A stretch of 64,000 bases of DNA, taken from the NCBI RefSeq assembly GCF_019399895.1, contig NC_091887.1, positions 1,364,001 through 1,428,000 on the forward strand. Direction: 5' to 3'. The notes beneath the pieces were generated by a model. That model did no database searches. It saw only the letters and a list, made by a program, of their open reading frames with translations, and was not told the DNA's origin. Shown here one piece after another: positions 33,868 to 44,916 of the stretch; position 1 is the stretch's first letter; every line of letters starts with the position of its first letter. Source of the stretch: Cardiocondyla obscurior. Taxonomy: Eukaryota > Arthropoda > Insecta > Hymenoptera > Formicidae. The translations under genes and the position numbers were made by a program.

Positions 33868-36800
33868 GATCGGGATCGCGGAATGTCGAGAAGCACGTGT
33901 AATTATCGTGCAATCAGCGGGGAGTTCGCGAACCGTTCACGGGCATCCATAAATCAGAATAATAGTACGCGATTGCTCCGATACTACCTGTCATTATCCG
34001 TTGTTTACCGTCTCCTCGTGGGTATAACGCTTCCTCCGCTCGCGGAAACGGCCGTTTACTTTTCGAGAAACTCGCCCGGCGGTATTACATTTTTTATACG
34101 AAGCATCATCCCCGTGTTTCTCCGCGCAAGCCGCGGCGCCTTTCGACATATGCCGGGGGAGAGAGACAAAAGGAAGGAGCGAAACGCAAGCTAATTTGCA
34201 ACCGGACGGCGTCGATCGATAGAGAAAAAAAAAAAAAAAAAAAAAAAATCTTCCCCGACTTTGTCTAATAATCGAGTAGCAAAAGGGAGCGACAAGTGGC
34301 TCTGAAATTGCGCGGATACTTCTTCACGTCGTGCGTAATGTAGTAATGTATCGTTCGCACGTATAAATCGGGACGCACGTTCGACGATCAAAGCGGCGGT
34401 AATTAAGGGAACGATATCTGCGCCCTTCCGCCCTACTTCACCTCGAGAGAGAGATATATATCCGCGCTCGATCCAGCGCGCTCGGGCGATTCGCGAAATC
34501 GCCGAAACAGCACCGTCGAATCGACCGGAGATATTAAATATCCGAAGAAAATTTCACGTCGCCTCGCGAGAAAGAGGCAGCGCCGAGAAAGTAATCTCCC
34601 GTTTGCGCGTTTAATCACTTATTTGCATTTGCGTCCGCGAATAGCGCCGCATAAATTTCGCGCGAGGGAGAGGAAAAGAAAGGAGGAAAAAAAATGAAAA
34701 AAAAAAAAAAAAGGGAGAAAAAAAAACACGTGCGAGCGCCGCGCGACGTTCGCCGCTATGACGCGATGTTAATCGATTTGTCTGGAGAAGAGAATACGCT
34801 TTTTGTCGGTTTTTCGGCCGGGCCGAGGACTCGCGAAGTGAAACCTGTTCCCCGCGTGATCGATCGCTCGTGGAATGTGAACTTTACCTCGTCTAGCCAA
34901 ACTCTCGCGGCCGTACGCGCGTGCACACGGCGAACACACACACGGGCCCGTCCGTGCGTAATGGATGCGCATCCACGTTGACACCGGCGATAATTATAGT
35001 GATAATTAATTAATCACGAGCCGCACGCGTGCCGCCCGTACGCGCGCACGCTTGTATCTGTAACGCGATTTTATCTCGCTCCTTCCCATCCGCTCGCGAG
35101 CTCACGCGACGTTAGTTTTTTTTCCCCTTTTTTTTCTTTTTCCCTTTTGAAGCGTAGAAGAAAGCTGTATATTCTCCTGAAATTATTCTCTCACCCCCAG
35201 CGTCTTACGTTTTCGTTCGCCGTTCTTTTTTTAATAGATTTACAAAATCTTAATATCTTTCGCGTCTTATCGTTTCTGGTACATTGGTCCAGAAGCGCTC
35301 GCTCGCCGTGGCGCTAAACGTGGTTTAAATGAGCCGAGCGCTCGATTTTCTATGATAACTTACAGGTCGCAAGACTTTTCGCTAAATGATATTTAATCGA
35401 TAATATTATACCGATACAATAGTTTCATAAAAATATCACGTAATCACCGTAACGATTGGTCAGGACCGATTTCCACGATTAAAAGCTTCCGCCTTTAACG
35501 AAGGGCTTTCCTAAGCGAATTTTTAAGTAAAACTGGAAACTGGCGTTAACTCCCTTGTTCGAAAAACTTTTCCCCAAGTTTCCCCGTTTGGTATTCGAGA
35601 AACGGCGCGTCCTTGGGCCGGGTTCCTGTCGTATTTTTCAGCGGCGATTCGTAATTGCTCGAATTTCCTCGCTCGATTTAAACAGTCGACTCTCGTTCGC
35701 TCCCATCCGAAGGGGATAGATCGTTCGCGTCGAGGAAAACGCACCGTCATACGTGGGCCCGCCTTCTGTTGCCCGGTACTCTTCACCCTCGGCCGAAAAA
35801 TCCGGCCCGGGTGCAAGGTGACGCATCGCTTTCCTTACAGACTCCCGGTGCTCCTCGCCATTACCTCTCTTCCGCTCGTTCCGTAAACTCGGCCCGGGGA
35901 TAATCTTTCGTCGTTGTAACGGAACACGTGGACCGCCTCTGCTCGATGAGAAAGTGGAAATTCATCGAACACGCCACGTCTCCATAAACTCGGCTCCGAT
36001 TTGACTTACCGTCCCCCTTTGTCAGGCGAGGAGGCGACTATTATTTCGTATCTCGCTACCAGATCGCGGCGCGCGCGGCACCGATTCGCACATCGTGCCG
36101 GCGAACGTCGACTAGGAACAGAGGAACCACCCCCCGCTCCCGCTTGCGAGCGACAACCGGGTTAGAGTAGTGAATCGGATTAGAGCCGTAGGTTTCGCAG
36201 TTCTCTGAGAAATGACGCTGATCAAACGTACGACTGGCTTCGACAGGGTGCAAGTTGTACCGGCGAACGACTTTAGAATTGAAAACCCGATTCGCTTACT
36301 TTGACACAAGTTCGTGATTCCGATTAAGGATCTTGATTTTACAGGTTGAAAAAAAGGTCTCGTTTTAAACACCGGAGAAAAAAAAAAAAAAAAAAAAAAT
36401 ATGTTGCTACCGCTCTTTGCTTTCCAAGGCATCGCAATGACTCAATTAGTTTTTCCTTTCATCCCGAATTCTCATTTTGTCGCTCCCTTCCGTCACTTCT
36501 CCCCCGGTCTATCTCTCTTTCTCTCTCTCTGTCTTGCTGTTCGGCCGATCTGTCTGTGGTTGACCGACTTTTTTGCGACACGTTTCTAACCACCCGTTGT
36601 CGATGTCACCTGCCCCTTTTTTTCGAGACCAAACTGTACTTCTCAAGCCTCTTTTTCCACCCTCTGTCGCGTTAACTTCTACGTTTTTTCCCGCGTGCCG
36701 ACACTTACGAACAGTCGGATGTATTGACACGAAATGGTTCTAAAAAAAGAACGTGGAGTGGAGCGGCGGATTCTAATAAGGGGAGACGAAACTTGGGAGT

Positions 36801-39800
36801 ATGTCGAGAACAGAGGGTGCGGTGTACACGAGCCACCCTGTTTTGTTGGATATTTAAATGTTGGATCAGTCACGATGGTTTTTAATTTTTTCTTTTTTTT
36901 TCTTTCCTTTAACAATTGTTCATTCGTTTCGCACGAATAATACGAAATAATTACGTAACAAAGTATGTTCCAAATGACAATATAAATTGTAATTACGTAT
37001 TTTTTTTTTTTTTTTTTTAACTAAAAATAAATAACTTCAAGCTGCGGTTAATGAAATTTAAAACTCCTCTTTATATATCTTTCTTTCAGAAGAGAAACTT
37101 TCTAAAAGTATAAGTATTTGTTGGAAGAATGGTTTTTATACCGTAAAATAAGATATAAAGTTGGATTTTTCGCAAGACTGTCGATACGTATATTTAATGA
37201 GAGGTGATATCGCAACGTCTTTCGGTTAGCAAATTAATTAATTAGAACACCATTAGACATTCGGGCATAAAAATCTCGCGATTGCTTTATTAAAGCGGGA
37301 GATTAAAGCTTTTCTTTTCAATTAAATCGATAACCTAGTTTTCGCGCGCGGCATTACGAAATGTTCTTGGAATTGCCGTAAAATACTGATCGCGGGTACA
37401 CCGTGAAATCTCAATTTAACCGAAGACTTTGCGCAACTTTTGCCACCACAAAGCGAACCGTGACAGAAAACGACGGACTTTCCCGACCGACGACGATAAT
37501 TATCTGGCTATTCGCGCGAATGAATGATGTATCGCTGGACGCAAACAGAAGAAGGGAGAAAGAAATCCAGAGGGTAGGAAAAAGAAAATAGGTTTAAAAA
37601 AAAAAAAGAAAAAAAAAGAGAGGCAATTTTTCGGAAGTGGGTCCCTGCATGTGAGTCAAGCGGAAAAAACGCACGCTTCGGTTCACGGCTGCCATATGTC
37701 CGCATTTCTAAAACATTTTCGCGCTAGAACACCTTTCGCTCTTTGAGGACGCCGTGCGTCCTTCGATCGAAACGCACCGCGTGCGAAGAGGCACGTTATT
37801 CGGACTTATCGTTGCGTAATATCTTGTATTCTTTTCTGTACACACATAGTAAACATTAAGCTATTGTGCTCGGTGGAATGAAATCGCGTACGAATTTTCA
37901 GCATACCTGTCTTTGCAAAAATACTTTTTACCTCTTTTTACCGTAATTTTCGACTAATAATAAATAAAACGTCTAAAATGTTCAGACGTTCAAGCGGTCA
38001 GATACTTATTTCTTAGAAAAATATAAAATAAATATTTAATAATGCATTATTATAATCTTTTCTAATTATCATTAAGCAGATATTACGCTCGTATCAATTC
38101 TTACAATGAAATTATTAATGAATAATTAGTATTCGGTACCAGAAAGAGACATTCAAGCTTTACGTGATTTGCTACCTGATCCGAAGTGACCACCTCGGCT
38201 TTCTCAAAGCTACAGTAGCCAAAGATAGAAATAAAAGATTGTCCACCGTTTTGTCCGAGCGACTTAAACTTCGAGATCATTTGTACCGAGGTATCGCGGT
38301 GTAATATCTTGTCGCGGATGACCCGCGAGAGCAGCGAGAAAGGTCCGAAAAAAAGGGGAAAGAAGAAAAAAACGAGAGAAAAAAAAAAGAAAAGAAAACT
38401 AAGAGAAGAGGGCGAAACATGGGCGGTGTCGAAAGGCGCGCAGATAGAAATCGCTTTTAAGGTGTTCGCGCAAGTAGGCGCCTTGGCACGTTTCATTATG
38501 ATTAGGAGCGACCAAGCGTGGCGCGAAACGGCACGGCGTCGACCATTCAGTCGCCCGGCCTCACTTCCAATATACCGAAAAGCAGCGAAGCGTGGATCGC
38601 GGCCGTTTTGCGTCTCTTCGCGGGAGAACCGTGACCGATCGGATCGGTGCGCGGATTGTCCCCGTCGCCGATCCTGAACGTGTCGCGCGGAAATCACGCA
38701 ACTCCGTCCACGAAGTCCCACGTCCGCGCGATCGCCTGCAGTAACGCCGACAATAATAATATTAACGATCCGCGGGATACGGCCGAGAGAGATGGACACG
38801 TCGTTGAGTCTGGTCCGACTCTGCGGTATTGTACTTGGTTTTTTTTTTGCCGCCGTCTGTTATTTTTTTTTTTTTTTTTCTCTATCTTTTTTTTTCTTTC
38901 CGCCAAGTGCGGCGTTCATGCGTGAGAAATTGCCAATACGATCAGACGTGATATATCGATGTAACGCTTAACGACGGAGGTCCGCTCCGACGGTTTTGCC
39001 TCCCTCTCGCTCTTTCGTTTCTCCGTTTCTCCGTTGCGACACATGTCGCGAGGAAATCACCGGCCGCGAAATCAGTCCCGCTCGGAATTGCGTGCGAAAA
39101 TCACGCCCGGGGCCGAATAATAACAAAATATCGCGTTATGCGCCGCCGGATGTCGAGGCGAGATTATCAAGTTACCGCGACCGATCGATCTTAATGACGG
39201 CGATCGGTCACCGCGCTCGCCCTTATTAAAGAGGGGGGGGTTCGCTGCCAACGGCGCCGTTTTTTTCCGTTTCGGACACTCGTCGGACCGGGGGTCGGTT
39301 GGCCCGCGTTTAGATCACGGGTCCGGCAAAAAAACCGGTCCCGGAATCATTCCCGCACGCACGTTACGCGTCGCATCTGTGCCTCGTATCTGCATATGGT
39401 CCCCGAGTTCTTCCTGGCGCGACATTCATCCTCCTCTTCTGCCCACCCTTCCCCTCTTTTCCCGCCGCCGCGTTTTTTTTTTTTTTTTTCCTCCTCTCTT
39501 CCCTTCCTTTTTCTCTTGTCTCGTATCGGTGCGCCTCCCCGCCTTGTTTAAGCACGGTGGACACACCGGTGGCGGCAGCGGCCGCTCGCCTCGTCACGGG
39601 GGTTGCGAGCGAAGGGAGGCACGCTCGAAGACCTCGGTGGAGGGGTCCTCGCCGGGCCGCCCTAATTTCAACCGTGCTTACAAATCGTTTGAATGACAAT
39701 GATCGGCGTAGACCTGCGCGCGGAACTGCGACGCGATTTTCAACTCTTCTTGCACCTCGCGCGATCTTCCGTCCCATTTCCTTCCGGAGGTAGGTTCGAT

Positions 39801-42800
39801 AGAGTCCCGCGGCCCTCGACCTGACGGCGCGAACGTAACCCGATATGCAAATATTTCTTTCCACTTAAGCGCGGAGATTAATGATGGTCGCGGAAAATTT
39901 CGTGGCTTCCTTGTGCCGAATTCACCGCGACTACGCCGAGTCGGGTACACATCCGGGGGATTTAATTTTCGATTTTTCTAAACTGAATGGCGGGGAAGGA
40001 TCCCGTGGGATCACACGGCGCAACGGTGCGCGTGAACGTTGAAACGATCTTTTCCGGATGTGCATAACATATCAGAGTTGCAAAATATTTCCATTTGCGC
40101 TAGCTAATTGTTAAACGAATATCTGCTTTCGCAGAACAATTGGATACATACAAAATTGCAATCAAATTAAATTCTGGAGTATAAATCTAACATCGCGCAT
40201 AAAGTAGTTAATCAATCAGCTTTATTATCCGCGGAAGATGAAATAAAACTGTCTTGAAATAAGCCGTTTAAAATTATTTTGCCGTAGATATAAGAAAAAT
40301 AATGTCTCGCGCATTGTGTTTAGAAATCGAGCGCAGTAATGGAGCAAAGCCGAGTAAAATTGAGTTTCGCTCACTTCGAAAGGAGAGAAATTGAAAAGAG
40401 ACCGTCTCTCGTGTTCCTTGTAATACGAAGAATTTTCGGTCGTGTATAACGCGGTCACGGCTTGACGTTTCTGTCACATATAATACGCAACAACAACGTA
40501 CGCCAGCGCGTACTCGGTTGACCCAACTTGGTGTATTTTTTTTTTTTTTTTTTTTTTCCCGGCCCACCTTCAGCCCCCGCACAGACTCCGTAGCCGGACG
40601 AATTAGAGACGGGTGTCAAAGCGTAGCCGGACCCGAGAGCTCTTTCCGAATATTTCTGACAACCGGTAGTCCTTTTATGATCAATGTGAAAGGGCATAAT
40701 GCGCGGGGTCTTCGTGATTCGGCGGCAAAGTTGTAATATCGATATCATCGTCGATCGCGCTCTTGCTTCGATCGATTGATTTGAACTTCGAAAGTAAAAT
40801 ACATATCGTCAGAGAGAAAGAGAGAGAGAGAGGGAGAAGGGGACATACTGGCGTCAAAAAAGAAATGAGACATTTAACACGTCGTTCATTCAATGAAGCT
40901 CAGATTCCGCATCGTCTTACATCGGTCAGCTTTGAATCGAATAATATGAGCTTTTACTTGCAGCAGACGCTGAAATGAATAACTTACTATTTTTGAAAGG
41001 GGATTTGCAAAACTGTGGTCGCGGATATGTATTTTTGAAGGTAGATTAAACAAATATAGATATGTCGTTTGTATATCGTTCACATAAAATTAATTTCATA
41101 ACAGCGTTATGAGCATTATGTATTGCGGAAATGTATCGCTCTTAAATATAAATGCAATTGTAACTGTATTTATCTTCCGTTGTTTAAAATACGTAGCTTT
41201 TCTACATATGCTGCTACCTATAGTTTCTATTTATTTATTTGATCTCCGATCTATAAATACGTCAAAACTGACCATTCACTCTTCCGAGTGTTCAGGTACG
41301 GAAATTCTCAGATTTTCGGACTGTTTAAATTGTGAACCAGTTTTTATCACCAAATATCCTCAAGGTGCAGCAAAAACCAAGTTTTATTAGCCTATTAACA
41401 TAAACCTTCGTCTCTCGCGAGTATTGTTACATGAGACAGAGTTAACACAAACCATTCATTCGACACCATTTCTTCCTTTTTTTTTAGTTGACAAATTGTA
41501 AATGTGATTGCAATATAGGGAGGGAAAAAAAAAAGAGAAAAAGAAAAACAGTCGGAAGTGTTTTGTTGTTGCGTGAATTGCGATGTTCCAGTATTTTTTG
41601 CGAATAGCCAAGGAAAAAAATTATATGCAAAAAATATCGAATGCTGAAAGAGAAAATCGGTGGAAAATCTCAAACGGGTTATAGACAGCGCCGACGAGCG
41701 AGCGGAAAAGGGATCAAGTCCCGTAAGGAAAGGCTTGGGCTCTCGCGCATTCGTCTTCGTGACATTTTCGGAATTTCACTCTATTATAATGTAACTCCAC
41801 TTTATCTGCGTTCCGCGTCTTTTTTTTTTTTTTTTTTCTTCTTCCCTATCCAATCCTTTCATAAGAGACAAACGGCAATTGCGTGACTTAACCTCTGTCG
41901 AAAACAAAGGGCTTTCCTCCTGTCGCTAGTTTCAACGATGCGGGTTCAACATTGTATTTTATCTTCGTATATTTTTGCGTCGTAAATCATAATGCGGCAA
42001 TACAATGTCTCCGAGCTCAAAATATAATAAAAATTTAGAGAAATAATAATTAGAGAAAGTAACAGGCCTATAAAACTTTTTTACTTTTATATCTTAAAGT
42101 AAAAGTACTTTGTACGCGAAGCGATTTCGGTAACGCCGTCGAAACGAAGGGTATTTTCATTGAGAGGGTAAAATTAATGCGATTCAACGGTCGATCAAAT
42201 AAGACGAGAAGATAACTAGCCGCAGATGTACCTGTCGAAAAAAAAAAAAGAAAAAAAAATTATCACACCCATTTATGTCAAATCAATGACCATTTTGCGG
42301 CCTTTGAAATCTGACCGAAAGATATCATCTCAGCGACGGACACGCTATTTTCCCAAGACGCTTCGTCATCGGAAGAAGAGGAAATCACGGCTGAGGGTAG
42401 AGGGAGAGGAGAACGAAAAGCATTGTCTACCTGTACGATACGCAACGTTTTATTGGGGAGTAAGTGTCCGCACCGTACGAACGCAAAGCCCGGTGTGGTC
42501 CCGCGGCCGGACAGGACGAGTTGAGGGAGCGTAGTTTTTGGGAAAATTCTCTCAAAAATGCAGGAAGTCGCGGCAACGGCCACGAAACATATGCGCGACC
42601 TCTGACCGCGGCCAGAGCCGCGCGGTGCACTCTCCTCCCTCTTTCGATCTACGGGGTCGGCCGAGGTCATGGGAACTCATGGGGGTCCAGCGGGGTACGC
42701 GGGCCCTCCGAGATCTGCCTCCACCGCTAGGCTACGGGGTGTTTTTCTGTCACGTCATCGAGCGGCCAGGTGAGCGGGTGACCGCATGACCGGGAAACAC

Positions 42801-44229
42801 GGCCTAAAAATCGCCGATAGCGATACTCAAAGTTTTGAACCTTTGTGGCCGTAGGGTAACGGAGTCCAAGTATTCGCAGGTGCGTCGGGTAGGTGCGTGA
42901 GGAAGCAAAACACGTTCACGGGTCTTAATAGAATATTATACAAGAAGAAAAAAAAATTGTTTTCTATTGCGTAAGTGTTAATAAATCAGGTCTAGCGAAA
43001 TAAAATTTTTTTTCTCTTTCGGACGAATTTTTAGAATAGCACAGACTTTATTTTACAATGTTCAGCAACGTTCGAAAGATTTTTATAATTATTTGCATCA
43101 TGTGATTATTATATAAATCAATTAACGTAATGGTTTAATGTTGAAACGATCGTTTTCTTTCGATAAGAACGATTTTAGGGAGTATTAACGTCAAGTTCTG
43201 CATGACGTGATCGTAAACCGAGTTATTAAGAACGCATTATTGAGCCTTTCAATCGGCCAGCCGGAAGAGTTACCCGTGAAGAGAGGGTAACAACGGAAGA
43301 AAAGTTACGCAAATCGATCGATAAACATAGCGTACGATCAATGGGTCTGCTAAACGGGCTTCGAACCCTTCCTCGGGTCAAAAGGAAAAAAAAAAAGAAA
43401 GAGAGCTCGAAGCAGCCAGCGCACCTGTCGATAATCCCCCCGGCTCTCGATAAATTTTCGCAAGACATATTACTCTCGATACGTACATTGTTTCGCGCTC
43501 GACATATTAGTCGACGTGTCCAGATACAATTTTTCTTAATCACATCAAGTTGCGTATGCTGATATATATCAAGCTATAAATACACTGTCGGCTAACACGG
43601 CGAGCGGCGCTGGCAAAATCAAAGTTTCAGCTTATTTTCTCGCGCGCTGTCCGAGCGAGAAACACACGAGGATTTAATAAGAGAAATCGGTGATTTAAAA
43701 AATAATATATGCATATAAATCTTATTTAAAAAAATCCTCGATCTCGATACAACTGGTATTACGATGTAAAGCGAGGTTCTTTTCATTTTTCGGTCAATTC
43801 GAAATATTAAAATTAAATCGAATGAAACAGATAGGTAGCCCGGGGGAAAGGGGATGGGGTGGAAGAGCGGGGAAGAGGCGAGCGTGAGCCTACGTGCCGC
43901 GCGCTAGGAATATTCCCCCACTACTCCCACTCTCGCTCTGTCCTTCTCCAGCGGTCGCGCAACACACACGTATTACGCACAGCACAGCAGCCACGTGTGT
44001 TCGTAGCGGAAGTAATTCGCATTTGCGTTAAACGAAAACCTCGCGAATACGAGTACTATCTTCTCCTCTCTATCCACCTTATGAGGAGAGCACGTGTGAT
44101 TTACGCTCCTTTTCTTAAAGTAAGCTACGTCTTTACTTATGCGCTCATCTCTCTGAGGTGATCTTTCTATTTCAGAAGTGTTGTACAGTCTCGAGCAATT
44201 CTAATTAATTATGTGGACTTTTGTTGCAG
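33868..44229. other. No gene recognised
   Basis: Mixed CpG-rich and AT-rich sequence with homopolymer runs (for example about 34230-34247, 36370-36388, 37000-37018, 39474-39489 and 40538-40557). ORFs here carry Phe, Lys or Arg strings from these runs and show no family signature. A minus-strand ORF at 38101-38799 has one non-repetitive stretch, discussed as a finding. Confidence 0.55.
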
Positions 44230-44357
44230 GTGAACAGCGCGAGGACAAAGGTCAGAGTCTCCGAAAGGAAGCAAGTTACTTCAACGGGAGATCCGATATT
44301 CTGAGAGGAGGAGGAGGCCTCGGAAAGGCATCGTGCTTCGACGGAGCATTTCCAGAG
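44230..44357 (+). ncRNA. Exon Z preceding cassette copy 2
   Basis: 128 bp between TTTTGTTGCAG and CCAGAG|GTAAGA. One frame is open throughout (EQREDKGQSLRKEASYFNGR, then SDILRGGGGLGKASCFDGAF) and ends in phase 0. Its last 50 bp are recognisably related to the last 50 bp of exons A1 and A2, which suggests an older partial duplication. The next exon, A2, continues open for a further 54 codons before a TAG. Coding status is uncertain; no counterpart of Z was found upstream of copy 1. Confidence 0.45.
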
Positions 44358-44454
44358 GTAAGAATTACTTTTTTGCAACACAAAACTAATAGCTTGTCGA
44401 CTAAATACTTGTAGCATCGCCATAATTAAATTATATATTTTTTTTTTGTTACAG

Positions 44455-44754
44455 ATTGACGTAGCTGCATCTACTATCGTCAACGAAAGTGTCGTCTCCG
44501 CCGATATTAATTATACGAACCGTAGCCGGTTCGTCGGGCGTTCCGGGAGTTCCGTACAGTTATTCGGACGGCTTTATTCGAAACGCGAGTGCCGAACAGA
44601 AACGCGCGAGAGTGATTAGTAATTTTCGCGATTATAAAATCACGGTCGGAGTGTTCGCGAGTGACTTGTGCGCGGAAGGATGACTCGACACGTCCCATCT
44701 GAGAGGAGGAGCAGGCCCGGGACGGGCATCCTGCATCGGCGGAGCAACTCTTAG
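44455..44754 (+). ncRNA. Cassette copy 2, exon A2 (300 bp)
   Basis: Begins after TTTTTGTTACAG, ends CTCTTAG|GTGAAT. Closest relative in the window is A1; the 3' third (about 44654-44754) is nearly identical. In phase 0 from exon Z it is open for 54 codons (begins IDVAASTIVNESVVSADINY) then stops at TAG 44617. A second frame, opened after a TGA, reads HLRGGAGPGRASCIGGAT and runs on into B2. A 24-codon ORF from ATG 44680 ends exactly at the exon end, as in A1. An 8-bp hairpin at 44515-44534 is shared with A1 although the loop differs. Confidence 0.45.
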
Positions 44755-44872
44755 GTGAATATATATTTTTTAAAATAAAATATTAAATAAAAACTTTTAC
44801 CTTTTTTTTTTTTAATTAATTTTATGAACCATTTTACATGTCTATAATAATATATTTTATTTTATGTTACAG

Positions 44873-44916
44873 CCAACGCCAGAAATCTACAACTCCGCTG
44901 AAGCTCATGCAGATTG
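44873..44916 (+). ncRNA. Cassette copy 2, exon B2 (44 bp)
   Basis: Flanked by TTTATGTTACAG and CAGATTG|GTGAGT, 118 bp after A2. Reads QRQKSTTPLKLMQI, against HRQKSSTPLKLMQI in B1: two conservative amino-acid changes and two synonymous changes. The downstream partner exon is not found in the remaining 19 kb of the window. Confidence 0.5.

Noticed and set aside
43361..43384. TTCGAACCC reminiscent of a tRNA T-loop (also near 45604)
   Set aside because: No A-box, anticodon stem or acceptor stem could be found at the right distances on either strand.
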